Assembly (NCBI GenBank): GCA_905372565.1
Contig: CAJPPK010000006.1
Coordinates: 17,691-81,690, forward strand
Source of the DNA: an uncultured Porphyromonas sp.
GTDB lineage: Bacteria > Bacteroidota > Bacteroidia > Bacteroidales > Porphyromonadaceae
Direction: 5' to 3'
DNA length: 64,000 nucleotides
The position numbers and the translations under genes are program-made. The notes beneath the pieces were generated by a model, which was not told the DNA's origin, did not search any database, and was given only the letters and a program-made list of their open reading frames with translations. Below, piece after piece: positions 27,183-35,298 of this stretch. The first letter of the stretch is position 1, and every line of letters starts with the position of its first letter.

Positions 27183-27431
27183 ATGCTTTACAGCAAGAAG
27201 AATTACCTCTTGATGGCGCTCTCGCTCCTCTTGATCCTCGTGGGCTTTTTCCTCATGTCCGGAGGGAGCTCGGCTGATCCTACCGCCTTCAACCCCGAGA
27301 TCTTTAGCCCACAGCGCATCGTCGTAGCCCCCATCGTATGCCTAGCAGGCTTCCTGCTGATGGTCTATGCTATCCTCGTCAAACCTGAAGGCCAAGCTCC
27401 CGAAGCGAAGCAGGAAGGAGCCGAAGAATGA
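27183..27431 (+). CDS. DUF3098 family small membrane protein
   Basis: This small protein has 82 residues and two hydrophobic helices (about 9-27 and 48-68) joined by a short loop (SGGSSADPTAFNPEIFSPQRI). A charged tail rich in glutamate follows. It matches the DUF3098 family, found between ftsX and uppP across Bacteroidetes. Function is unknown. The conserved position suggests a link to envelope or division, but nothing in the sequence says what it does. Its stop codon overlaps the uppP start by four bases, so translation is probably coupled. Confidence 0.85.
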   Translation: MLYSKKNYLLMALSLLLILVGFFLMSGGSSADPTAFNPEIFSPQRIVVAPIVCLAGFLLMVYAILVKPEGQAPEAKQEGAEE

Positions 27432-28261
27432 CCATTCTCCAGAGCATCATCCTAGCGATCGTAGAGGGATTGACCGAGTTCCTCCCCGTCTCCTCTACAG
27501 GTCACATGATCCTAACCGAGGGGCTACTGGGCATGGAGAGCACGCCCTACCTCAAGGCCTTCACGGTGATGATCCAGTTCGGAGCTATCCTCTCCGTACT
27601 CGTCTATTACTTCCGTCGCTTCCTCCCTTTCCCTATCCTGGGTATAAAGCCTGACGAAACGACCAGTCTGGGGGGCTGGCGCCTCTATATCCTCATGGTC
27701 GTGGGTTGCATCCCTGCAGCTCTCCTCGGGGGACTGCTCAATGACTACATCGACAGCCTACTCGGTAGCACGTGGGTAGTCGTCACGATGCTCTTCCTCG
27801 GCGGTATCCTGATGCTCTTCTTCGATCAGCTCTTCGGCAAGGGAGGTGATAAGCCCATCCAGATCAAGAATGCCTTCATCATCGGTCTCTTCCAGTGTCT
27901 GGCGATGATCCCTGGGGTCTCTCGCTCGATGGCAACGATCTTCGGGGGGATGCAGCAAGGACTCTCTCGTCGCCAAGCTGCGGAGTTCTCCTTCTTCTTA
28001 GCTATCCCCACGATGTTTGGCGCTACCCTCCTCAAGGGATACAAGCTATATAAGGAGCTTGGTCTATCTATCTTTCAGGAGAACTGGCAGACGCTTCTCA
28101 TCGGGAATGTCGTGGCATTCTTCGTCGCACTCCTAGCGATCCGCTACTTCATCGACTTCGTGAGTAAGTATGGCTTCCGTGCTTTCGGCTACTACCGTAT
28201 CGTCCTCTCTGTAGGAATAGCCCTAGCCCTCCTCTTCGGAGCTAACATCTCACTCAGCTAA
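27428..28261 (+). CDS. uppP: Undecaprenyl-diphosphatase (BacA type)
   Basis: This membrane enzyme of 277 residues dephosphorylates undecaprenyl pyrophosphate, recycling the lipid carrier for peptidoglycan and other glycans. The family motifs EGLTEFLPVSSTGH (residues 13-26) and PGVSRSMATIFGG near 161 contain the catalytic glutamates, serine and arginine. About eight hydrophobic helices are visible. It is coupled to the DUF3098 gene by a 4-base overlap and followed six bases later by truB. It contributes to bacitracin tolerance in other bacteria. Confidence 0.96.
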   Translation: MTILQSIILAIVEGLTEFLPVSSTGHMILTEGLLGMESTPYLKAFTVMIQFGAILSVLVYYFRRFLPFPILGIKPDETTSLGGWRLYILMVVGCIPAALLGGLLNDYIDSLLGSTWVVVTMLFLGGILMLFFDQLFGKGGDKPIQIKNAFIIGLFQCLAMIPGVSRSMATIFGGMQQGLSRRQAAEFSFFLAIPTMFGATLLKGYKLYKELGLSIFQENWQTLLIGNVVAFFVALLAIRYFIDFVSKYGFRAFGYYRIVLSVGIALALLFGANISLS

Positions 28262-28267
28262 TAGCCC

Positions 28268-29011
28268 ATGGCTAGGACACTCGATCTGGTAGCTGGAGCC
28301 ACCTTAGCTCTGGACAAACCACTGACATGGTCTTCGTTTAGCCTGGTAAACAAGTTCCGCTACGAAGCCTGTCGCTACCTTGGGATCCGCAAGCTCAAGG
28401 TGGGACATGCAGGTACCCTTGATCCACTCGCCACCGGCGTGATGATCCTATGCACGGGCAAGCATACCAAGCGTATCCCAGAGCTACAAGAAGGACGGAA
28501 GGAATACATCGCCGACATCCGACTAGGAGAGACGACTCCGACCTACGACGCAGAGACTGAGCCTGACGCGACCTTCCCTACAGAGCACATTACCCAAGCT
28601 CTCGTCGAGGAGACACTCCAGCAATTCCTCGGGAAGATCGACCAAGTACCCCCAGCCTTCTCGGCTGTGAAGGTCGATGGTAAACGCGCCTATGACCTAG
28701 CCCGTAAAGGCAGAGACTTCGAGCTAAAGGCTAAGCCCGTAGAGATCTATGAGCTGGAGCTACTTGACTACGACCTCCCCCAGATCAAGGTTCGTGTAGC
28801 CTGCAGTAAAGGCACCTACATCCGCTCCTTAGCCCGTGACCTAGGCAAGGCGCTCGGCTCTGGTGGACGACTCACCGACCTACAGCGCACCCAGGTAGGA
28901 GACTTCCGCCTGGAAGATTGCTTTCAGGTATCAGACATCAGAGCTTTCCTCGAGGAGCATGCGATGACGCTCGAGGAAGCAGCCATCGCCCAAGAACAAG
29001 AGAACGAATAA
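28268..29011 (+). CDS. truB: tRNA pseudouridine-55 synthase
   Basis: This enzyme of 247 residues converts U55 to pseudouridine in the T loop of nearly all tRNAs. The catalytic aspartate is D52 in GHAGTLDPLATGVM. LDKPLTWSS near residue 15, YIADIRLG near 83, PPAFSAVKVDGKRAY near 129, and CSKGTYIRSLARDLG near 180 complete the family pattern. The PUA domain seen in some longer TruB proteins is absent, which is usual for this length. It lies in the ftsX-uppP-truB-queA order typical of Bacteroidetes. Confidence 0.96.
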   Translation: MARTLDLVAGATLALDKPLTWSSFSLVNKFRYEACRYLGIRKLKVGHAGTLDPLATGVMILCTGKHTKRIPELQEGRKEYIADIRLGETTPTYDAETEPDATFPTEHITQALVEETLQQFLGKIDQVPPAFSAVKVDGKRAYDLARKGRDFELKAKPVEIYELELLDYDLPQIKVRVACSKGTYIRSLARDLGKALGSGGRLTDLQRTQVGDFRLEDCFQVSDIRAFLEEHAMTLEEAAIAQEQENE

Positions 29012-29041
29012 CTAGATCCCCTCCAACGATATTATTTGATA

Positions 29042-30103
29042 ATGAAGGATACTAAGCTTAGCCACTTCGAGATCGACATCCCCGACAGTCTCATAGCGAA
29101 GAAGCCTGCCACCTTTCGTGACGAGGCTCGCATGCTCGTACTACATCGCTCCACCGGAGAAGTAGAGCATCGCCAAGTCAAGGATATCCTCGACTACTTC
29201 CAGAAGGATGATGTCTTCGTCTTCAACGATACGAAAGTCTTCCCAGCACGTATGTACGGCAACAAAGAGAAGACCGGGGCGCAGATCGAGGTATTCCTCC
29301 TCCGAGAACTGAACCCTGCTCTGAAGCTCTGGGACGTAGTCGTCGATCCAGCACGTAAGATCCGTATCGGCAATAAGCTCTACTTCGGGAAGAATGACGA
29401 ACTCGTCGCCGAAGTGATCGACAATACCACCTCTCGAGGTCGCACCCTACGCTTCCTCTACGACGGCAAGCAGGAAGACTTCCGCAAGGTGCTCTATTCG
29501 ATGGGAGAGACACCCCTTCCCAAGTATATCGCACGTACTCCGACCAACGAAGACGCCCATCGCTACCAGTCACTCTTTGCTGAGAACGAAGGAGCCGTCG
29601 TCGGTCCTGCAGCGAACTTTCACTTTAGCCGTGAGCTACTCCTACGTATGGAGATCCGTGACATACGCAAAGCCTTCATCACGGTACACAATGGACTAGG
29701 GAACTACCGCGATATCGACGTCGAAGACCTGACCAAGTACAAGATGGAGAGTGAGCAAATGATCATCTCCCAAGAGGCTTGCGATATCGTCAACCGAGCT
29801 ACGGGAGCAGGACGCAATGTCTGTGCTGTCGGTACCTCAGTCTTACGTGCTATGGAGCAAGCTGGTGGCACGGAGCGCATACTGAAAGCCTACGACGGAT
29901 GGACGAGCAAGTTCATCTTCCCCCCTTATGATTTCAACGTCCCGAATGCTCTTCTGACGAACTTCCACATGACGAAGTCCATCCTACTGATGATGGCTGC
30001 GGCCTTCGGAGGATATGAAGAAGTCATGCGAGCCTATAGCACCGCTATCAAGGAGAAGTACCGCTTCGGAGCCTACGGGGATGCTATGCTCATCATCGAC
30101 TAG
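29042..30103 (+). CDS. queA: S-adenosylmethionine:tRNA ribosyltransferase-isomerase
   Basis: This enzyme transfers and isomerises the ribosyl moiety of SAM onto preQ1-tRNA, forming epoxyqueuosine. I choose the ATG at 29042. A TTG two codons upstream (29036) is the only alternative. The product is 353 residues, with FNDTKVFPARMYG near residue 59, PLPKYIARTP near 160, and a VHNGLGNYRDIDVEDL-type segment near 215. The C-terminal NFHMTKSILLMMAAAFGG and YRFGAYGDAMLI are standard. Together with queE in the preceding operon it points to a queuosine pathway. Confidence 0.95.
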   Translation: MKDTKLSHFEIDIPDSLIAKKPATFRDEARMLVLHRSTGEVEHRQVKDILDYFQKDDVFVFNDTKVFPARMYGNKEKTGAQIEVFLLRELNPALKLWDVVVDPARKIRIGNKLYFGKNDELVAEVIDNTTSRGRTLRFLYDGKQEDFRKVLYSMGETPLPKYIARTPTNEDAHRYQSLFAENEGAVVGPAANFHFSRELLLRMEIRDIRKAFITVHNGLGNYRDIDVEDLTKYKMESEQMIISQEACDIVNRATGAGRNVCAVGTSVLRAMEQAGGTERILKAYDGWTSKFIFPPYDFNVPNALLTNFHMTKSILLMMAAAFGGYEEVMRAYSTAIKEKYRFGAYGDAMLIID

Positions 30104-30139
30104 GCTTTAAGTCTAGGACGACCTTTGCGCTCGACATTC

Positions 30140-30607
30140 ATGGCACAAGTGTACCTTGCCCTCGGGAGCAACCAAGGTGACCGCAAGGCACTACTTCATC
30201 AAGCGATAGATGCTATCGACTGCTCTCTGGGGCGTGTCGATAGCATTTCTTCGTTTATAGAGACGGAGCCGTGGGGCTTCACCAGTCCTCATCCCTTCCT
30301 CAATGCTACCCTCCTCCTAAGCACCGAGCTGACGCCTCTCGAGCTCCTCGATGCCACCCAAGCGATCGAGCGTGAGTTAGGCAGACGGCAGAAGAGTGAC
30401 CAAGCTGGCTATACCGATCGCCCCATAGACATCGACCTCCTCTTCTACGAAGATCTCATCCTCGAGTCCCCTCGGCTTACCCTCCCTCATCCACTGCTGC
30501 ATCGACGAGCCTTCGTCCTTGATCCTCTCCTAGAGATCGCACCAGACCTCCTCCACCCGATCCTAGGGAAAACCATTACCGAGCTACGAGCCGAGCTAGA
30601 TGCTTAG
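30140..30607 (+). CDS. folK: 2-amino-4-hydroxy-6-hydroxymethyldihydropteridine pyrophosphokinase
   Basis: This folate enzyme transfers pyrophosphate from ATP to 6-hydroxymethyl-7,8-dihydropterin, making the substrate of FolP. I place the start at the ATG at 30140 (MAQVYLALGSNQGDR); the reading frame can be extended to a TTG at 30125, which is less likely. That gives 155 residues. Motifs are LGSNQGDR near residue 7, FIETEPWGF near 39, AIERELGRRQ near 77, the magnesium-binding RPIDIDLLFY near 95, and LPHPLLHRRAFVLDPLLEI near 118. All are complete. folP lies in the preceding operon. Confidence 0.94.
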   Translation: MAQVYLALGSNQGDRKALLHQAIDAIDCSLGRVDSISSFIETEPWGFTSPHPFLNATLLLSTELTPLELLDATQAIERELGRRQKSDQAGYTDRPIDIDLLFYEDLILESPRLTLPHPLLHRRAFVLDPLLEIAPDLLHPILGKTITELRAELDA

Positions 30608-30636
30608 CCCAGCTCCCCACTCCCCATACCTCGACT

Positions 30637-32463
30637 ATGATCCTAATCTTCGGTGGCACGACCGAAGGACGCATCGTCAGTGGCGTCCTCGACGAGTCAG
30701 GCAAAGACTACTATTACTCGACCAAAGGCGACCAACAGGCTATCGATCTCGTCCACGGCAAGCGTCTGACGGGAGCGATGACGCATGAGCTCATGCGGGC
30801 GACCATCCAGGAGCATGAGATCCGACTCGTGATCGACGCCGCCCATCCCTTCGCTGCTGTCCTGCACAAGACCATCGGGGAGGTCACCGCAGAGCTAGGT
30901 ATCCCCGTGATTCGCTATGAGCGCAAGTACAGTCCCCGCACCGGTCAGGTCATCGAATGCGCTAGTTACGAAGAGATGATCGCTAAGCTAGAGGCACAGC
31001 CCTCGGAGCGACTGCTGGCTCTCACGGGCGTCAACACCATCGTACCACTAAAGCCCTTCTGGGAGAAGCACGAGAGCTTCTTCCGAATCCTCGACCGTGA
31101 CGACTCGAGAGAGAAAGCACAGGCGGCAGGATTTCCCTTCTCCCATATCCGTTACTTCCGTGAAGGGGAAGACCAAGCTCTCTTTGACGAGATCCAGCCT
31201 GATGCCGTGATCACGAAGGAGAGTGGCGAGAGTGGCTTCTTCGAGGAGAAGATCGCTCCAGCTCTCCGTGCCGGCGTCCCCGTCTACATGATCACTCGCC
31301 CCGCCCTACCTAAGCATTACGAAGCCGTCTATGGTCCCGTTGGGCTGAGGAAGGCTGTCGAGCGCCTCTGCCCCGACTTCTTTCCGCTGAAGACCGGCTT
31401 TACCACGGGAAGCACAGCCACAGCGGCGACGACTGCCGCCCTCATAGCTCACTTCGAGGGAGGGCGCTTCGAGCCGAACCCGACCATCGTCCTTCCCTCG
31501 GGCGAGGAGGTACGTCTCCCCGTCGAAGAGCTTGAGCGCACCGAGCAGGGGTGGATCGCTACGGCACGTAAGTACTCGGGCGATGACCCCGACGTCACCC
31601 ATCTGACCCTCATACGCTCTGAGGTCGTGCTGACGGACGAGCACGAGGAGGTTCGCTTCCTGCAGGGCGAAGGAGTGGGTACCGTGACCCTCCCAGGCCT
31701 AGGGCTAGAGATCGGTGGCCCCGCCATCAATCGTGTGCCCCGAGAGATGATGACCTCCATGGTACGCAAGTATTATCCACAGGGGGGTGTGGATATCACG
31801 ATCTCGATCCCGGCAGGTAGGGAACTGGCGGAAAAGACCTTCAATCCTCGCCTAGGCATCCAGGGGGGCATCTCCGTCGTCGGCACTTCGGGCGTCGTGA
31901 AGCCCTTCTCTTCAGAGGCTTTCATTGCCTCTATCGTCCGGCAGGTAGACGTTGCGCTGGCTTTGGGTGCGGATACCGTGGTGATCAACTCGGGTGCGAA
32001 GAGCGAGAAGTACCTCAAAGCAGCCTTTCCCGAGCTCCCATTTCAGGCATTCATACAGTATGGCAACTTCATCGGCGAGACGCTCTCCAAGCTAGCCTCG
32101 ATCTCTCAGCCCATCTCCAAGATCTATATGGGCATTATGCTAGGCAAGGCGGTCAAGCTAGCCGAGGGCAATATGGATACACATAGTAAGAAGGTGGTGA
32201 TGAACAAGGCCTTTCTCCACACGACGGCTAGCCTGGCCGGCTGCTCCGAGGTAGCTCACCAGCTCATCGACGGGCTGACGCTAGCGCGCGAGCTATGGCA
32301 AGGCTTGGGAGAGGCTGACCTTGACCGCTTCATGCAGCAGATCACCGAGGCCTGTCACACGGCGGGTGCTGCACTCGTCCCTCAGAGTGAGCTCTCCGTC
32401 CTACTTATCGACGACGAGGGGAATATCCGCTATACTTATCCACAAGACTTCTTTCAGCGCTAA
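30637..32463 (+). CDS. cbiJD: Fused precorrin-6x reductase (CbiJ) and cobalt-precorrin-5B C1-methyltransferase (CbiD)
   Basis: This 608-residue two-enzyme fusion belongs to the anaerobic cobalamin pathway. Residues 1-245 form a CbiJ/CobK reductase (FGGTTEGR near 5, DAAHPFA near 67, LALTGVNTI near 130, TKESGESGF near 196). From about 250 a CbiD methyltransferase begins with GFTTGSTATAATTAAL. GVGTVTLPGLGLEIG and NPRLGIQGGISVVGTSG follow. CbiD methylates C1 using SAM and CbiJ reduces the ring with NAD(P)H. The fusion is known in Bacteroidetes. cbiB follows 15 bp later, while the other ring-building genes are not in the window. Confidence 0.92.
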   Translation: MILIFGGTTEGRIVSGVLDESGKDYYYSTKGDQQAIDLVHGKRLTGAMTHELMRATIQEHEIRLVIDAAHPFAAVLHKTIGEVTAELGIPVIRYERKYSPRTGQVIECASYEEMIAKLEAQPSERLLALTGVNTIVPLKPFWEKHESFFRILDRDDSREKAQAAGFPFSHIRYFREGEDQALFDEIQPDAVITKESGESGFFEEKIAPALRAGVPVYMITRPALPKHYEAVYGPVGLRKAVERLCPDFFPLKTGFTTGSTATAATTAALIAHFEGGRFEPNPTIVLPSGEEVRLPVEELERTEQGWIATARKYSGDDPDVTHLTLIRSEVVLTDEHEEVRFLQGEGVGTVTLPGLGLEIGGPAINRVPREMMTSMVRKYYPQGGVDITISIPAGRELAEKTFNPRLGIQGGISVVGTSGVVKPFSSEAFIASIVRQVDVALALGADTVVINSGAKSEKYLKAAFPELPFQAFIQYGNFIGETLSKLASISQPISKIYMGIMLGKAVKLAEGNMDTHSKKVVMNKAFLHTTASLAGCSEVAHQLIDGLTLARELWQGLGEADLDRFMQQITEACHTAGAALVPQSELSVLLIDDEGNIRYTYPQDFFQR

Positions 32464-32478
32464 GACAGCCCCACCTTT

Positions 32479-33483
32479 ATGCTCGAAGCACTCATCCTCC
32501 TCTCCTTCACCTTCTACTTCCTCCCCATGCTCCTAGCTATCCTACTGGACAGCAAGCTGGGCGACCCGACCATCCTAGGTCATCCGATCATCTTCTTCGG
32601 GCGACTCATCGGTTGGGGAGAGAAGCAATTCAACCGAGGGGGATACCGCCGTCTGAAGGGGACACTATATAATGGCCTGCTGGTCGGGCTCACGCTCTTC
32701 CTCTCCTGGTACCTGCTAGAGCAGCTACTTAACCTAGGGAGCATCGGGCAGATGGTCGCTCTCCTCCTCGCCACTGTCCTCTGCTTCTACATGCTCTCAG
32801 GTAAGACCCTCATTGACGAGGTCTCGGCAGTCTTTCGGGAAGTCGATCGGGAGTTGGAGGCGGGGCGCAGGCAAGTGGCTCGCATCGTAGGCCGTGACAC
32901 CGCCCAGCTCTCTGCCCAAGAGGTACGCACAGCAGCCCTTGAGACTCTGGCCGAGAACCTTAGCGATGGCGTCGTCGGGCCTATCCTCTCGTGGGCACTG
33001 CTCGGCACGCCTGGGATCCTGACCTACAAGATAATCAACACGCAGGATTCGATGGTCGGCTACCTCAATGAGCGCTACCGAGCCTATGGCTTCTTCTCGG
33101 CCAAGCTAGACGATTTGGTGAACTTACTTCCCTCTCGGCTCACGGCACTCTTCCTCCTCCTCGGCGCAGGCAGGCTCGATCTCATCCCATTCGTCCTACG
33201 CGAGGGGAAGAAACACCTAAGTCCCAACTCAGGCTACCCCGAGGCTGCTCTAGCAGGGCTACTCGGCTGTCGCTTCGGAGGCGCACATGATTACTTCGGA
33301 GAGCTAGTCGAGAAGCCGTATATCGGTGACCAAGAGCGAGAGCTGACCTACGCTGACGTCACCTTGGCCGTACGCTACTTCAAGCGAGCTTCGTGGCTTG
33401 CCTTGATCTTTGCCTGCCTACTCCGAGGTCTCCTCCTGCTCCTATACTTGTCTTCGACTTGCTCTCTGATCCTCCCTGTCTAG
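32479..33483 (+). CDS. cbiB: Adenosylcobinamide-phosphate synthase
   Basis: This membrane protein of 334 residues attaches aminopropanol phosphate to adenosylcobyric acid. The N-terminal LDSKLGDPTILGHPI motif near residue 22, DTAQLSAQEVRTAALETLAENLSDGVVGP near 138 and NTQDSMVGY near 187 are typical of CbiB/CobD. Four or five hydrophobic segments are visible. It ends the operon that starts with ftsX. No terminator hairpin follows directly; repeat array F begins about 35-60 bp later. Its presence with cbiJD suggests cobalamin synthesis or salvage, but the pathway's completeness cannot be judged from here. Confidence 0.94.
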   Translation: MLEALILLSFTFYFLPMLLAILLDSKLGDPTILGHPIIFFGRLIGWGEKQFNRGGYRRLKGTLYNGLLVGLTLFLSWYLLEQLLNLGSIGQMVALLLATVLCFYMLSGKTLIDEVSAVFREVDRELEAGRRQVARIVGRDTAQLSAQEVRTAALETLAENLSDGVVGPILSWALLGTPGILTYKIINTQDSMVGYLNERYRAYGFFSAKLDDLVNLLPSRLTALFLLLGAGRLDLIPFVLREGKKHLSPNSGYPEAALAGLLGCRFGGAHDYFGELVEKPYIGDQERELTYADVTLAVRYFKRASWLALIFACLLRGLLLLLYLSSTCSLILPV

Positions 33484-33517
33484 GGGACCAAGGACAGAAG
33501 CGATCTATCCGACTCAC

Positions 33518-33605
33518 GAACGCTGACCTTCCCCCGAGAGAAGGCAAGTCTTTATCAGCAAAGAGGTAGACCTTTGAGCCAAGGAAGGTAGACGTTTACC
33601 CCGAG
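33518..33605. repeat. 22-nt-period degenerate tandem array (array F)
   Basis: Units GAAGGCAAGTC (33540), AGAGGTAGACC (33562) and GAAGGTAGACG (33584) are exactly 22 nt apart, with a weaker unit before. The core AGGTAGACCTT is the reverse complement of the core in arrays A, B, D and E, so this array is inverted relative to them. The gap between it and the rpsO promoter (33606-33830) shows nothing I can name. Confidence 0.6.
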
Positions 33606-33830
33606 GGAGCTAACTCGACGATCGACGGCGCCCTGACCTCCCCCTTCAAGAAGAGGTCAGAAAAGAAATCTGACGCCCTTACTTGGGCGAACAAAATATC
33701 CATCTTCAATCTAGTACATAATCACTTATCTACCAGAGAAGGCAAACATAAGTCCTCCCTCACCCTAGGCGGGATGAGCTAAAAGATAGGACGTCGCCAC
33801 GAGGGAGCTGGCTAATTGATTGGTTTTCGC

Positions 33831-33838
33831 TATCTTTG
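33831..33838 (+). promoter_or_regulatory. Promoter -7 box of rpsO
   Basis: TATCTTTGCG matches TAnnTTTG and predicts a 5' leader of about 75 nt before the ATG at 33920. The leader is long enough for the autoregulatory RNA structure that S15 binds in several bacteria, but I cannot fold it here. Confidence 0.6.
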
Positions 33839-33919
33839 CGCCACGATCCGCACGTTGTCTGTCTCGCACAGAAGCTGACGACGTCGGTATTTTGTTTCAC
33901 AGATTAAGCTAGAAAGAAC

Positions 33920-34189
33920 ATGTATCTAGATTCCGCAAAGAAGGCTGAGCTCTTCGAAAAGTATGGTAAGAACGCTACGGACACGGGTAGCCCCGAGAGC
34001 CAGATCGCTCTCTTCACCTTCCGTATCGCACACCTTACGGGTCACCTTCAGCAGAACAAGAAGGACTACAGCACGCAGCGTGCCCTCAAGATGATCATCG
34101 GTAAGCGTCGCCGTATGCTAGATTACCTGATGAAGAATGATATCGAGCGCTACCGCGCCATCATCAAGGAACTCGGCATCCGTCGCTAA
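33920..34189 (+). CDS. rpsO: 30S ribosomal protein S15
   Basis: This primary 16S rRNA-binding protein of 89 residues nucleates the 30S platform. The family pattern is complete: GSPESQIALFTFRIAHLTGHL near residue 27, KKDYSTQRAL near 53, GKRRRMLDYL near 67, and the C-terminal YRAIIKELGIRR. It stands alone, with its own promoter and a strong shared terminator, without the pnp gene that follows rpsO in proteobacteria. Expression may be autoregulated through its leader, as for many S15 genes; that is inference. Confidence 0.98.
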   Translation: MYLDSAKKAELFEKYGKNATDTGSPESQIALFTFRIAHLTGHLQQNKKDYSTQRALKMIIGKRRRMLDYLMKNDIERYRAIIKELGIRR

Positions 34190-34219
34190 TCCTTCGCAGT
34201 CCCTCGGGACTTGCATACA

Positions 34220-34284
34220 AAAAAGCCTTCGCCTAGCCATCTCCTCCCTACGAGGTCGATGGGCTAGGCGAAGGTCTTTTTTAT
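34220..34284. terminator. Bidirectional terminator between rpsO and nadK
   Basis: Arms 34226-34241 and 34258-34274 (CCTTCGCCTAGCC / GGGCTAGGCGAAGG, one bulge) are flanked by A-runs on the left and TCTTTTTT on the right. The hairpin therefore works for both converging genes. Confidence 0.92.
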
Positions 34285-34315
34285 CGCTAGGCTATGGGGA
34301 GGGCGAGGCAAACGC

Positions 34316-35188
34316 CTATTCACGTACCGGCGCCGCCCAGAGGAGCTTTCGCCGAAGGGTCTCGGTATAGGAGTAATCCCCTAGGTGCACGAGATGCAGA
34401 GTATTCGGGCTCTTGGTGATACGGATACGGCTCGTGCAGGGAAGGATCTTCGTCTGCCCGTCGAGCACGATGAGGAAGGAGTTGTTTCGTGCCGAGACAC
34501 TGACCTCAATGGTATTATCATCTGGCACGACCAGCGGACGCATGGTCAGCGAATGAGGGGCAATAGGAGTCAGGAGCATAGCTCGTGTCTGAGGCATCAT
34601 CAGAGGTCCATAGGCACTGAGCGAGTAGGCTGTCGAGCCAGAGGGGGTGGAGATCACCAGCCCGTCGCACTCGTAGTTCGCCAGATGCTGACCTTCGAGC
34701 AGGGTATGCAGGGTGATCATCGAGCCGGTCTCTCGCTTAAGAAGCGCCACATCATTAAGCACCTCGCCATAAGGCTTGTCATCGACCTCCACATAGAGGA
34801 GCATCCGCTGCTCCGTAGTATAGTTTCCCTCGAAGAGACGATCAAGGAGCGGAAGTGCTTCCTCAATGCTCCGATCGTTCAGAAAGCCTAGTCTCCCCAT
34901 ATTCAGACCCAAGACCGGCGTCCCCTCGGCAAAGATGTGACGTGCCGCCCTTAGGAGTGTCCCGTCACCACCGAGGCTGATGACGAAGTCCATGTTTAGG
35001 GGGCTAAAGTCCGTAGGTAGATAGCCTGCGATCCGAGGGCTAATGCCTAGGTCTTGCTCGAGCATCTGATGAAAGGAGCGGTCACACCATAGGCTGACAT
35101 CCGATCGATCAAGCTGGACGAAAAGCTGTCGGAGATGCTCAGCATGGGAAGCGAGACTAGGGGAAGCCACAAGGGCAATCTTATACAT
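34316..35188 (-). CDS. nadK: NAD kinase
   Basis: This cytoplasmic enzyme of 290 residues phosphorylates NAD to NADP. The catalytic GGDGT motif is at residues 73-77 (SLGGDGTLLRAA). NMGRLGFL near 106 and the substrate-binding NDVALLKRE near 150 are present. CDGLVISTPSGSTAYSLSAYGPLM near 178 is the second family signature. It converges on rpsO and shares its terminator. It diverges from pdxJ; I see no clear -7 box on its own side of the 110-bp divergent region. Confidence 0.96.
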   Translation of the reverse strand: MYKIALVASPSLASHAEHLRQLFVQLDRSDVSLWCDRSFHQMLEQDLGISPRIAGYLPTDFSPLNMDFVISLGGDGTLLRAARHIFAEGTPVLGLNMGRLGFLNDRSIEEALPLLDRLFEGNYTTEQRMLLYVEVDDKPYGEVLNDVALLKRETGSMITLHTLLEGQHLANYECDGLVISTPSGSTAYSLSAYGPLMMPQTRAMLLTPIAPHSLTMRPLVVPDDNTIEVSVSARNNSFLIVLDGQTKILPCTSRIRITKSPNTLHLVHLGDYSYTETLRRKLLWAAPVRE

Positions 35189-35238
35189 GAACTAAGCGAT
35201 CTTGAATGTTAGTAGTAAGGAGTAGGTTAGGAAAACTG

Positions 35239-35246
35239 TATCTTTG
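35239..35246 (+). promoter_or_regulatory. Promoter -7 box of pdxJ
   Basis: TATCTTTG, 52 bp before the ATG at 35299. It lies inside a longer open reading frame that begins at 35206, so it argues for the shorter PdxJ start. Confidence 0.6.
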
Positions 35247-35298
35247 TATAAGGCAGTGCAGTCCATACTCTCGCCTACAAATATATAAAAGATCAGAT

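Noticed and set aside
30608..30636. Search for a cobalamin riboswitch ahead of cbiJD.
   Set aside because: Only 29 bp separate folK from cbiJD, too short for the element, and no B12-box-like sequence was seen in the operon leader.
35206..35298. N-terminal extension of PdxJ.
   Set aside because: It contains the promoter box and has no counterpart in the PdxJ family. The ATG at 35299 gives the normal length.
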